Origin: Siniperca chuatsi
Taxonomy: Eukaryota; Chordata; Actinopteri; Centrarchiformes; Sinipercidae
NCBI RefSeq assembly: GCF_020085105.1
Contig: NC_058056.1
Coordinates: 14,473,929 to 14,537,928 of the forward strand
DNA length: 64,000 nucleotides
Direction: 5' to 3'
Made by a program: the position numbers and the translations under genes. Every line of letters starts with the position of its first letter. Position 1 is the stretch's first letter. A model generated the notes under the pieces. That model was not told the origin of the DNA. It saw only the letters and a program-made list of their open reading frames with translations, and did not search any database. Shown here piece after piece: positions 1 through 12,300 of the stretch.

Positions 1-72
1 AGATGATCCACGCTCCAACTGTCACACATTGCTCCTGACACTAAAATTAATACCCAGTGTTACCTTTTCTAG

Positions 73-2216
73 AGCCAAGGGGTCCTGTCAGACAGACTGA
101 GGAGTTTCAGCATGCAGGATCTGTCTTCCTGTCAATCTGAACCCGTTAACACTGGCCCTGGCACTACGCAGCCTGCAGCAGCACAGCATCGGACCAGAAC
201 TATGATGCGCAGCAAGTCTGAGAGCTACAACAAGGGTGAGTAGACATTACTCTGGCACCGAAAAGTGAAAGCCACTATAGATACTGACTATATCCAGCAA
301 GCTAATAGTGTTATAGAGGCATGTTAAAACTCTTGTTGTGAATCTATCAGTTTTGCATGTTGATAAAAAAATAACATACTGCCTGTTCACCGAGAACATT
401 AGATATGATGGAGCCATTATAATGCAATAGCAGGGCCGGGTTTATTTGTGTAAAACAGATTATAATGTAGATTTCTGTCTTCCTGTTCAAGGTTGTTTAA
501 GCTGTCAGATATTGTTTCGTACGTCTGCTTTCCTGAGTGGCCCCCTAACCTCAGTCCTGCCTTCCTGTTTGGGGCAGGTCAGGCCTCACAGGGCTGCCAG
601 GCTAACCATCCTGTGATAAAACTCACATGTAGCTGGGGGAGATTTGTTCCTAGTTTAACATCATGTGGATTGTTTGTTTTAATCTGGATAGGGTGTCATA
701 TATATATATATATTTCAGATGATAATTATTCCTTTGTAGATTTGTACATTTAGACACAACTCTTTACAATGGACTGAAATATCTGTACAGTTAAGGCACA
801 GCTAACCTTTTTAATCAAACAAGGAATTTAGATTACTTCTGTTAATATTTGAGTATATTGTTAATATAACTGCTGTCATGTTCTTACTACATTCAATTAT
901 CGGTTCTCACTTGAAGGATAAGTCTGGCGTTATTCTATATTTTTCTTATTGTCAACAAATCCCATTAACAGACCAAACTAACCATGTTTTAGTCCGTCTC
1001 TAAATACCTCCTGACTTCCACACCGTGTCTGTGGCTGTCCACCCCAAGCCCACTGGTTCCTACTGAAGACACAAATCTTTAAGAGCCGGTGACAAATATA
1101 CAGTATTTAATTTTTAAGAATGCTCAGTAATTTCCTAACAACAGCTGGGAACTGTAGTTTTGTAGGAAACATTACTAAAACAGGAGTAAACAGTGCATTT
1201 GTTGGGGATGGCTTTGTTATTTATGGCAGCAGGATGGTGTATGTGGAGCTGACTCAAAATAAACTGCAGTGCCCATGTTCATGGTAATGAAGGTGAATGA
1301 ATGTCACTCAGTGCAACTGCGCGGCTCACTGATGTGTTTTTTTATAGTTTTTGGACAACAATGGAGGTCTATCGCACAGCAAAGCTATCAGGATCAATTC
1401 ATTGTTGGTTTTGGTCTTTTCAAGAGATTTGTTGACAATATAAAATATATGATACCACCAAAATTGTCCTTTAAGCCTAATGTGGCATTTTACAACTCCA
1501 TTTGAACAATGTTGTCAAATATATGTCTTGGCTTTCTGCTGTCATTGCATTACATGACATAAAAATTGGCCTGAGTGGACATAATTCTGCATATACTAAA
1601 AAGAAGAAGATAGGAGACTTAATAAGAACAGGCTTATTTGTGCTGCAACAAATTGGTTTGTTTATCATAACTTCCTATTTGGCCTCTACTCTGTGGTCTG
1701 CAGAATGATAATACATTATGATATGACGTTTCATAATCCCCACTGACCAAAATCATATGGCGCTCTACAGCAGTTACACAAAAAGTATTTGCCTTTCAAT
1801 TCAATAGAACAGAGACAGGATTTGCATGTTGTTCATCCCTTCCACCGACCTTTTTTCACGGTACAGGACAGGACTTTGACATGAATGAGTATGAAATGTT
1901 GGGGTTGGACCAATGGGACTCCAAGGGGTTGCTGTCCCAGACCATTTCATCTTCTGAATCTGAGTCCACACCCATTACGCCCTCACTGACACCCCAGTCC
2001 TCCCCACCTCCCACACCCTCTCCACCTCCTACTCCTCCAGTTCCAGAGCAGCCTGAGGAGGTGGGGAAACGGGTGCAGGCAGCATCAAGCTCTCCACAGC
2101 TCAGGCTGATTAAGAGGAAGGCTCCTGAGGTATACCGCCTCGTCAACATGGCTGCTCAGCTGCTGCCTGATTCTAACTGCCCCTTGAGAGTGGTGATTTA
2201 CTCACCCATTCACTAA
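73..2216 (+). CDS. reep1: Receptor expression-enhancing protein 1 (last two coding exons, 5' truncated)
   Basis: Two exons are visible: 73-235 (acceptor TAG, donor GTGAGT, ends in phase 1) and 1867-2216 (acceptor TACAG, stop TAA at 2214-2216). The first encodes LSDRLRSFSMQDL, the hallmark motif of the REEP1-4 family just after the membrane hairpins, and ends MMRSKSESYNK, like the Ser-rich tail of REEP1. REEP1 shapes tubular ER and links it to microtubules; human mutations cause spastic paraplegia 31. The N-terminal hairpin exons lie upstream of the window. The final exon is a long tail: acidic start (FDMNEYEML), a Ser/Pro/Thr-rich low-complexity stretch, then LRLIKRKAPE, which resembles the LRVVKRKPP tail of REEP2. 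Human canonical REEP1 (about 201 residues) lacks such a tail. Neighbouring convergent mrpl35 favours reep1 over reep2-4. Exons seen directly; paralogue choice is inference. Confidence 0.85.
914..1472 (+). mobile_element. Long-inverted-repeat element, copy A (reep1 last intron)
   Basis: About 560 bases. The left end (TTCTTATTGTCAACAAATCCC, from about 940) reappears as its reverse complement near 1400-1472 (GATTTGTTGACAATA), giving imperfect terminal inverted repeats of about 70 bases. The interior shares long stretches with the copy near 60.5-61.0 kb, for example GGCAGCAGGATGGTGTATGT and GGACAACAATGGAGGTCTAT. There is no coding capacity, so this is a non-autonomous (MITE-like) element of a family I cannot name. 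Confidence 0.7.
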
Positions 2217-2236
2217 TTTCCACTGCTGTGAAGCTA

Positions 2237-2242
2237 AATAAA
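2237..2242 (+). terminator. Candidate polyadenylation signal of reep1
   Basis: AATAAA lies 20 bases after the reep1 stop codon. It is very close, so a short 3'UTR would result; a more distal site cannot be excluded. Confidence 0.45.
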
Positions 2243-2625
2243 TCATCATGGTTCAGTACTTCTTCTTCTGCAACTGTGGAGAGTTTGGCTGCTAATCGGA
2301 TTTCCGCACTGATTAAGCTGAATTATGTATTAACTTTAGTGGAATTATTGTTTAGTTCAAATGAATGTGTGATCTAGCTCTTGTATGATTGCACTGGCTC
2401 ACTTGTTTGGAAATGTGGCATGGGAAAAGTCCAAACATGGTTGACATATGGATTGCCTTCCAATGTATTTCACCCTGATAATAACTTCTACTTTTGATGT
2501 AATGTTCATGGAAATTATTCTGCATTATCAATCTCTGGAAACAAATGATTATTCATTAATACGTTTCAACATCTAATATCCGTTTGTTTGGCATGGTGAT
2601 GCTGGTGATGAACTAAACGAGGCAA

Positions 2626-3247
2626 CACTGTTATTATATATTCTATATTTTTCTTATTGTCAACAAATCCCATGAAAAAAAACTAAACCAACAATGAATT
2701 GATCCTACAAACAAGTATTGCCTGTGTAGCCGAAGCCTGATATAGCGTATTCCTGTGTGCCACAGATGTCTGTTATTGTGCAAAAACTACTAAAAACACA
2801 TTAATGTGCCGCACCGTTGGCACGGGGTGACATGTTCCTTCATTACGATGAACATGGGCACTGTAGTTTATTTAAGTCAATACCAGATACAGTATCCTGC
2901 TGCTATAAATACTTAATAGAGGACCAAATGTGTTTTAAACCGCATCTGGAAATAGTCCCCAACAAATACACTAGTTACTCCTTCTTTAGCAGTATTTCCA
3001 AAAACTATGGTGCCGTGCTATTTTAGGATATGACTGACTCCTTTTTAAAAATGAAACAAAAAATTTGTGACCTTCTTTTACAGATTTATGTGGTCAGTAG
3101 AAACCAATGGGTTCGGTACAGTCCAAAGCCCATTCACAGACAGGGTCTGTAGTATTGAGAGACAGACTAACACATTGTTAGTTTTGGTCTTAACTTGGGA
3201 TTTGTTAACGATAAGAAAAATACAAGATACCACCAGCCGTATCCTTT
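2626..3247 (-). mobile_element. Long-inverted-repeat element, copy B (inverted, downstream of reep1)
   Basis: Same family as the copy at 914-1472 but with the interior in reverse orientation. TTCCTTCATTACGATGAACA at about 2836 is the reverse complement of the matching stretch in the other copies. Both ends carry the family's inverted repeats: CTTATTGTCAACAAATCCCA near 2652 and its complement near 3190-3247. This copy is more diverged and its middle is rearranged. Confidence 0.65.
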
Positions 3248-3548
3248 AAATACTTTGCAACTCATTTCAGCTACTAAACTCCATCTCCCTCTTTGCTTTT
3301 ATCCTCATCTGTCCTCCCTTCTAGCCTCCTCTTAGAGTCTTAAGGCCTTTCACAAGATCCAGGAGTGCTCTTTCTTCAAACAATGAAGCCATGTGAAACT
3401 GTCCTAAAGACTACTCCAGCTGCCTTTGCTGCAAGAAGTGAAAATACTGAATGGCCAAAAGTTACATGACTGAAGCAGCCTTGCTTTGGAATAAGGTATT
3501 ACCAAAGTGACCTATAATGACCCCTCTATCTATCTATATACATATATA

Positions 3549-3599
<51 letters not shown>

Positions 3600-5658
3600 C
3601 TTGTGGCTCATGATTTAAAAAAAGAGGTTTGAGACATTGAGATAGAACAAATGAATGAATGGGCTCCATGCTGATAGACATTTTGAGTTTGTGGGTTATT
3701 GAATATGTATTTATGTACAGTTTGTGAGTACTTCATCTCTTTGATTTGATTGTTTTTATATATCAGGTTAGGCAATTGCATGTGTGTCTTCCCAGTCATT
3801 AGTCCGCTGTTTATTAAACAGAATGTACTGTCACTAAATACTACAGCTGGCATTGAGAGTAACATGGTCACTGTTAGAGACGATGTGTTAAAAGCCAAGG
3901 ATCAAAAGAAAACGCATGTCTCTTTTTACCCTCATTCAATCTGTTGTGGAGAAACATCTGATCTCTGAATCTGATTAATTATCACATCAAGGTATTGACA
4001 AATCAGTCACCCAAAAACATATTCTGAGATAAGAAAACCTACCTTTGTAGTAATGAAAAGTCAGACAGCAGTGGCAGATGATATTCTGTTATTTACCTCT
4101 CTATTAAAGCCTTAAAGAAAGACATAGCAGACACATATAAATATAAAATGTCTCCACACATGATATATTTCTAATACAACTATGTTCTCATTAAACAATC
4201 ATTTGCACTATGTTTAGAATATACAAGTACTGCCCTTGATACTCTGAAATGGCCAAAAATCACATACAACAATAATCATAATAAATTAGTACAAGGATAT
4301 TGTCACCAATAACTTTATCATTATTGCTTATTATTTCTGTGGTTAAGAAATAGTTACTTGTGTAACAAATAATAGATCACACATAAATGAAGTCACTACT
4401 ACAAGAGGTTTTCTCAGTGGAGCAGACTGTTTATGACAATCTACTGTTCAGTTAGTACGCATGTTTTGTCATTTAATTGACAATTTATTTGGCTATTAAA
4501 GGCCAATTAGGAATATGTCACTTCCAGCTGTAGCAGAAATAGGATATGAGTAAATATTTATTGTATATAAACATGGTTCTTCTTCCATGTTTGAAATCAC
4601 TGTGTAACGCTCTGCTGTTAACGACACTCACAGATCTTCTACCTGCTTCTTTTATTTTTTAGGAATTCATTAGAGTGACTTTATTGGTTTACAAACTTAC
4701 ATTCAACTTAATATTGCGTGGTGATACACTGTATGTTTTCATCCTGTGCTTTATTCACTGAGCCTGAATTATAGCAACATTTTACACAAAGTTTCACAGT
4801 GTCAGTTGTTGATGGGTGGACTGCGCAGTAGATTTATAATTTTCATCATTGTATCTGTATCATTTACAGTGATTTGAAGTTTGAATCAAAAGCTTCTCAG
4901 GTACAACTGTTCTGTTTACACGTCATTCACTCTGATGTTGTAGATACACTTGTTATGCACATGAAATGTCCTCTTTATGGATAAATGGTGAAAAAATCAG
5001 ATTGTGTTTCAGTGTTAGTATCAGTGTTAGTGTTGAAGGTGATTTCCTTCTATTAAACTTCATGCAAAGTAAAACGGAGAAAAAAACATGTTGCTCAGTA
5101 CCAGATTTGTATCCTTGTGCGCAGACTGAAACTCATCATTGCATGATCATTTCTTTGAAAATTGATTTTGTGTGAAGCTGTTGGCCTCTTCAGACACATT
5201 GCTGGTAAACAATTAATTTTGTCATTTTTGGTTGCTTTGTAGAAAGAATAGGACATGTTATGACTATACATACATACATACATACATGTTGGCTATACAT
5301 ATATATGAATAACATGTCTTATTTACTGATCAATTAGCCACTGATTTTATTCATGAAGAGACACCACTTTACTAAGTTAGCCTAAGAAATTTTGTTCTGG
5401 CAGGCCAGAATGTCAAATTACTTAAATTTCAACTTGATTGTGAAGTAAAAAACAAAAAGCAGCGAAGTGATGATATGGTGGTTTATGGCCATCAATTTAT
5501 TGTTCTACTAGGTTAAATATTTCTGTTTTAAATCGATTTACAGTCATTAAATATGAAGCAAAACTCTGACTGTGTCATTGTTTTTTTTGTCTTGTTATCT
5601 TAACAGCATTTAAAAGAAAATGATCATTTAAGACATATAACTTAATTACATATATAAC
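3248..5658. other. Intergenic stretch between reep1 and mrpl35
   Basis: AT-rich, about 2.4 kb. It holds the (TA)n run and a (CATA)n tetranucleotide run at 5265-5286. Short ORFs here have no coding character or splice context. I see no gene. Confidence 0.6.
3541..3598. repeat. (TA)n microsatellite
   Basis: Near-continuous alternating TA with a short TG run inside, about 58 bases. Confidence 0.95.
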
Positions 5659-5664
5659 TTTATT
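5659..5664 (-). terminator. Candidate polyadenylation signal of mrpl35
   Basis: AATAAA on the minus strand (TTTATT on plus), 48 bases past the mrpl35 stop codon. Confidence 0.5.
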
Positions 5665-5712
5665 ACATTATATTCAAACAGAAAACAAGATGTCACTACA
5701 TGGATCAGCCAA

Positions 5713-7716
5713 TTACAGTTTGAGGTTGACCCGATCGTGGTACTTCAGGTATGGATCATTAACAAACCAGTTCCTCCTTTTCCAAAAAGAGGTTGTCATT
5801 TTATCCAAAAGCTTGCTCTGTGTTTTGTTACAGAATACATGCTCCCTCAGGCGCTTTCGTCTGACAGGATTCTTCTTCCACAGTTTCTTCTTGTATCCAG
5901 CCTGTTTACATCCGAAAACAAGTCAGATTTGTTTTTAAGGTGTAAAAAAAAAAAAAAAATCAGTAATTTTTGCAGTTAACAGTAAAAGACTTGTACCTTG
6001 CGTCTGATCCAAAGGCCACAATGCAGCCTCATGAACCTTTCTGTCACAGATTTTACAGTCTTCCTCTTCCCCTTCTTCACGCTGTAGTATGTCAGACTTC
6101 TGCTTGGTTGCTGAGTCATACTGGGAATAAGTGCTGATACCCTGCGACAATGCGGAGAAGTAGAGAAAGGGCACAACAATTTTTATTTAAAGAAGGTTCA
6201 ATTCACTCAAATTACAAAACATTTTATCAACTAAACACATAAGTATCACTAGCTAATGCAGATGGTTTTAGTTTTATTTGGTCAGGTTTAGATAAATCCG
6301 TCTCAGATTTCTCACTCCACTCCAGATAAAGAAGTGGTGAATTGAATTTTGTTTGTGGTGCTTAACTTACTTATTCAACCATCACAATAAACTAGTTTTC
6401 AAGTGACAAGAAATAGATATTGAATAAAGTATCACTTTTTGTTGCACCTCTACAGATCCCAACACTGATTTTAACTACAACAATTCTAACCCTACACCTA
6501 ATTCTGATTTCCAAAAACATGAAGGGGTACTTGAGAGGGCTATAGGGGATAACTGTGGGACTGTATTTGTCAGCAAATAAAGACGTTCAGTAGTAGTAAA
6601 CAGTTAAATGTTACTGACATTTTCTCCTCAAATGCTGATCCAATGTATCTCTTATGTTACCTTTCCCTTCAGTGCAAGATTTCACACAGTGTTTATTGGG
6701 AACACTCAAATGGGTTCTGATGCCTGATGCAAATCTACATTACATGGCCAAATGTACTGTATGTGGACACAAATACAAGTTTGATGATCTTCTCATTCCA
6801 AAACTGGGCATTAATCTGATGCTGTAATAGTATCCACTCTTCTGGGAAGGTTTTCCACAATATTTTCGAACCGGGCTACAAAGACTTGCTCCAATTCAGC
6901 CACAAGAACATTAGCATCTATCCCGAAGGCGTTGCATGGGGTTGAGGTAAGGGCTCTGTGCAGGCCAGTTGAGTTCTTATACACAATGAAACAATGAAAC
7001 CCATTCTTCATCAACTTTGCTTTGCGCACGGGGGCATTGTCATGTTGAAACAGGAGAGGGCCTCCCCCAAACTCTTTCCACAACGGCCTCAGACACGGGT
7101 GTTAACATACTTTTGGCCATAGTGTAATTCGTGGTCCCTCCCTGACACGATAAACAGAGATTAAAAGGGAGACATATGTGTTGATATTCAGCTTACTATC
7201 AGGTAGTTACACTAACTATTGTTATTAGTATCCACCTGACAATAGTCTGAATATCAGCATGCGAGTTCCTTCTGGTCTTTTACCGTTGTAGGATATTGTA
7301 CCGGGGTGTCTGACACACTGCAGCCCGCAGAGGAGCGCGGACAGCGGCTGCGGCGGAGCTGTAGAGAGGCGGAGACTGGATGAGGCTGGAGAACTGACAG
7401 AACTGTGGTGTCTTGGCACACAGAGAGACAGACAGCGGCCTCAGCAGCCCTGTCAGACACAAGGACAATATGAAAACAAACGAGAGGAGTCACAGTAAAG
7501 AGAAAACCTAGCACTGTTGCTAGTTAGCTAATGTGCCGACGTTGCGTACTATCGGTGCTACAAAATACACGGACGCACAATTGCTCCAACAGTTAAGTAC
7601 ATTAAAACATGGATACAATACTAAACATTTACGGAATGAGGAGAGTGAAATTCAAAAGTATGAATATCAAATTGAAGGTACACACCGGACACCCTCCTTG
7701 CCAAGGCGACCGCCAT
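5713..7716 (-). CDS. mrpl35: Mitochondrial ribosomal protein bL35m
   Basis: Complete gene on the minus strand, four coding exons read downward: 7716-7686, 7449-7284, 6141-5997, 5901-5713. The phases join exactly to 176 codons plus TAA (human protein: 188 residues). It is a structural protein of the mitochondrial large ribosomal subunit. Residues 1 to about 80 are a basic, Ser/Ala-rich leader with few acidic residues, fitting a mitochondrial targeting sequence (start [11 protein letters not shown]). From about residue 81 it follows the family closely: [28 protein letters not shown], then [18 protein letters not shown] and [17 protein letters not shown] at the C-terminus. The start ATG lies in GAAAACATGGCGG and gives the family's MA start. 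It converges tail to tail with reep1, as in human. The 1.1-kb second intron contains a degenerate Tc1-like element. Confidence 0.96.
6741..7126 (-). mobile_element. Deleted Tc1-like transposon in mrpl35 intron 2
   Basis: The ends match as inverted repeats: TACATGGCCAAATGTACTGT at the left and, read on minus, TACACTATGGCCAAAAGTAT at the right. This is the terminal sequence of a widespread fish Tc1-like family. The minus-strand interior still reads as the end of a transposase: [14 protein letters not shown] (the second catalytic Asp motif, HDN) and NLPRRVDTI (C-terminal motif). Everything upstream of the HDN motif is gone and the region between the motifs is shortened. At about 386 bases it cannot mobilise itself. 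Confidence 0.75.
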
Positions 7717-8713
7717 GTTTTCCCCCGAATGCTGGCGAAAGTACGGAGGCCTGTTTGGGCAAATTTCATTTTATCGCATCCAACGTCAATACTAACCAGT
7801 GCATTACCGCCACCTAGCAACTATCACTGGACCTGTATCTCTGTACGCATTTCCAACGTTTTTTAAAAACATGGGCTTTGAAATTTGATTCATTGTTATA
7901 GGCCTATAATAAACTACCCAGCAGTATATGAGCAGAAAAAATCAACTCCACCTCTACCAGCTGCAAGATGATTCTTACATGTTAATACATCACTAATAAC
8001 AATCCACAAATAAAACATATATACAATAATATAACACTCTGAGAAGGATAATCAGTATTTTAATGTAATTGTAATTGTAATGGAGTATTTCTACATTGTT
8101 GTTTTTACTTAAGTAAAGGACCTGGGAAGTACCTCTTCCACCACTACTATCTGGTAATAGCAAAAAAAAAAAGTCCTGATAACAAATAGATTAACACAGA
8201 CAATCCTAAAACCAGAAATTCTGTTATGTACTCCAGTATCAACTTTCTGTGTGCAGTATTACTTTCACTCACAGTCTTGTATGCAGCATTCTGCTCTATC
8301 TGTTGCTCTACTCCATGATTGTCACAGTCTGTAAACTAGTTTATCCAATTCTGAGATCTGCCATTTGTCACAGTCTCCTGTTGGACGTTTACATAATGTG
8401 GAAAGAATTGTTCAGTGCTGTGGGACCTAGCCACAGTCTTGTTAGACTGACTTCTCTCTTTTCTTTAGTCTGGTAAACCTTGCTGTATCCACTGAATATA
8501 AATTGTCATGGCATACAATAGTGTCCCATTAAAGAGTTTGGTCTACAAATCTGACATTGCACAGTAACAACTTGCCATCCAACATTAAGTGAGGGCAATA
8601 ACAACTTATATTGCTCATATGTTATATAGATTTTTAAAACCATTTCAACTTAAGTTTGCAATACAATTCAAATGAATGCAAAAGAGTAAGAAATGAGGCT
8701 CAAGTTAATCATT
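7717..8713. other. Intergenic stretch between mrpl35 and the cysteine-rich membrane protein gene
   Basis: About 1 kb. The part just above 7716 should hold the mrpl35 promoter and 5'UTR. The remainder is AT-rich and I see no exon. TTTATT at 8714-8719 and 8718-8723 are minus-strand AATAAA signals, probably closing the 3'UTR of the next minus-strand gene. Confidence 0.5.
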
Positions 8714-9326
8714 TTTATTTATTTTCATTTAAAACGTACACATATAACCTTAAAAAAGCAGATGAAAAACATTAAGCAAAGGTATCAATGAAACTACAGA
8801 CAACACAATGTACCATAATCAAATGCATTAAAAAACACAAGGTACCACACAATTTAAACCTCTCTATAACTGTGGAACTGCAAGAGTTAATGGAGGCATC
8901 CACAAGTCTACCAACACGAGTGCAAAGTAAATCAATTACCTCTGTAAAAAAAGTGCTTTTCATAAGAGAGAGAGGTTCCCACCCAGTCGAGGTCGTTTTC
9001 ACCGTTCCAGCATACCTCTCATAATCCAATATACTAGCTTACGAAAGGAAAGTGTTCATCTCTGAGTGCAACAACTGTAACAGTGTCAAACTACAAGAAT
9101 ACACAAGAGTCAACTTCTGTTTCTCAACAATATATTAAAATGTACCACATAAAAAAAGCTGGTGGATACTCTTAAGGCACCAGTCCAGGATTCTACCATC
9201 AGTCTTCTTTTATCAGTTCTTTTGTCTTTAGTTGGTACTCAAGTCTTATCTTATGGAGATAAGACTTAAGTTGATTTTGTCCTACCAAGCACTTACTGTA
9301 GGAACACTAAGCTGAGGTCCTTTGGT

Positions 9327-12300
9327 TCACCAGCCAGCATATACAGGTTCTGCATCACAGGGGATAGCATAGTATCGACCTTGAGGTCGCTCTTTGCCTA
9401 ATAATGGAGCTCGGGCTACAGTCAGCTCTCCACCAGTGTCTCTCCGTTGACGTAGTACCATTAAAATGATGAACAGTAGGGCCACTGAAGGGAGAGAGGA
9501 AAAACACCAGAGGATGTTACAGGAAATGACCAGCTATAGTAGAGCTTATTATACATGCACAATGAATGCATTGATATGTGATACTTTATTTCATTATGTC
9601 CTGTTCGTGCATGATGTGGTCTCAGTGTCAAGGCAAAAGAATTATCTGTTTCCAGTGTGCAAATAGAAAAGTGTTACTGAGGCCAAATGACCAAAGGAGT
9701 CATTGGATAAGCAGTCTCTCTGAAAATAAACATCATATATCGTCATATATCATGGGCATAACCTACATTCCCAGATCAATACTTAGTTGATATATGACAT
9801 TTGCAGTGAGAAATGCATACAGCTCTGGAAAAAATTAAGACACCACTGCAATTTTTTCTTAAATCAGCATCTCTACAAGTATGGAAGCCATTCCATTCCA
9901 ATGTCTGATGAATTCCAACACAGGCACACCTCATTCTACTGAACGAGGTGCTGATTAGGTGATCACCTGAACCAAATCTTATTTAATAAAGGAAAAGTAT
10001 AAAAAAAACACTTCTGTGGTCATCACTATCCTCTTGCAGTGGGACCAGCTGGATGGCAAAAACAGTGCTAGTAGTACCTCAAAAGTAATTGGAATCAAAA
10101 AATAACTATTGACCATGCCAAAAAAGTTGAAAAGGAAAGTTTTGAGTGAGGAAAAGAAGGGTTCAATTCTGGCTTTACTGGCAGAGGGATACAGTGAGCG
10201 TCGGGTTGCCTCCATCCTTAAAATTTCAAAGACGGCGGTTCATAAGAACAAGGTCAAGCAGCAGACATTGGGGACAACAAAGCTACAGACCGGCAGAGGG
10301 CGAAAACGACTCTCCACTGACCGGAATGACCGCCAACTCATTCGAATGTCACTCAACAACCGTAGGATGACATCAAGTGACCTACAAAAAGAATGGCAAA
10401 AGGCAGCTGGGGTGAAGTGCACGGCGAGGACGGTTCGAAACAGGCTCCTAGGGGCAGGGCTGAAGTCGTGCAATGCTAGAAAAAAGCCCTTCATCAATGA
10501 GAAGCAAAGAAGAGCTAGGCTGAGGTTTGCAAGAGACCATAAGGATTGGACTGTAGAGGACTGGAGTAAGGTCATCTTCTCTGATGAGTCCAATTTTCAG
10601 CTTTGTCCAACACCTGGTCGTCTAATGGTTAGACGGAGGCCTGGAGAGGCCTACAAGCCATAGTGTCTCGCACCCACTGTGAAATTTGTTGGAGGACCGG
10701 TGATGATCTGGGGGTGCTTCAGCAAGGCTAGAATCGGGCAGATTTGTCTTTGTGAAGGACGCATGAATCAAACCACGTACAAGGTTGTCCTGGAAGAAAA
10801 CTTGCTTCCTTCTGCCCTGACAATGTTCCCCAACTCTGAGGACTGTTTTTAACAGCAGGACAATGCTCCATGCCACACAGCCAGGTCAATCAAGGTGTGG
10901 ATGGAGAACCACCAGATTAAGACCCTGTCATGGCCAGCCCAATCTCCAGACCTGAACCCCATTGAAAACCTCTGGAATGTGATCAAGAGGAAGATAGATG
11001 GTCAGGAGTGGCATAAAGTCACCCAACATCAATGTGAAAGACTGGTGGAGAGCATGCCAAGACGCATGAAAGCTGTGATTCAAAATCAGGGTTATTCCAC
11101 CAAATATTGATTTCTGAACTCTTCCTAAGTTAAAACATTTTGTTTAAAAATGAATATGAACTTATTTTCTTTCCATTATTCGAGGTCTGACAACACTGCA
11201 TCTTTTTTGTTATTTTGACCAGTTGTTGCTTTCGGCAAATAAATGCATTAAATTACAATATTTGTATTTGGAATTTGGGAAAAATGTTGTCAGTAGTTTA
11301 TAGAATAAAACAAAAATGTTAATTTTACCCAAACACATACCTATAAATAGTAAAACCAGAGAAACTGATAATTTTGCAGTGGTCTCTTAATTTTTTCCAG
11401 AACTGTATTATCAATTTAAATACATAAAGTTATAAACAAATAAATTCCAATAAAAGACAAACTATACATTTCAACAATAAAAGAAGAAAACAATTCTGTC
11501 TGTATGAAAGAGTAACCCTGTCCTTTTCAGTCGACCATTGCTAAGTCAAGAAAAAACAAGCTCTGTCCCGTTAAGCTACAGAACACAGGCGTGCCTAATA
11601 TTATCCAAAGGAGCTATGACTATAATTAATGTATCAAACACCAGCTATTAATACTTACATTAAAGAAATTGTTTTGCGTATAATCAGATTATATAAATGT
11701 GGGACATTCCAGCTTGAAGCTTTGAACATTAAAGGCATTCAGTTTGAAAAGCATAACTGTAAGTCCAATTCCTTTAACATGGTGTTAAGTAAAGATGCAT
11801 TACAAAAAAAAACTCTGAAATATCAGAAAAATATACTGGATAACGAATACAGTAATATCTTTTAAAGAATTATGAGTAAAAACAAGATTGTATTCGAATA
11901 TTTTTTCATTAGCACTAAAAACAAAGAATTATTTGTCTTCTATATGTCTTCGAGCATCATTACTTACCCCCTCCTCCAATAACTAAAAGAGCAATAGTGA
12001 CAGGAGCCAATTCACAAGTGTCCCCCGCTTTGCGGAAGAAAGTCTCCATGCAGTAGCCTGGAGCCAAACTGCCCTCCGGACAAAATGCATCGCTGGGACA
12101 CTGAATGGGGTTCACGTCTGGACTCTGGGAGAACAACATGCTCTATCACCAAACATACGCAAGACATTTTTCTAACAGCTTCATTTTCTCATGTTAGACA
12201 GAGTGTGGGAGGTGCAGTACTCACGGGGCAGTAGTGATTCTCTGGGCAGACATCACAACCTTCCTGGCCCCAGTGGATCTGGAAGAAGCCACTGCCACAG

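Noticed and set aside
1856-2149. 97-codon open frame antisense to the last reep1 exon
   Set aside because: It is the Gly/Glu-rich mirror of the Pro/Ser-rich coding sequence; low-complexity exons often leave the opposite strand open. No splice or start context.
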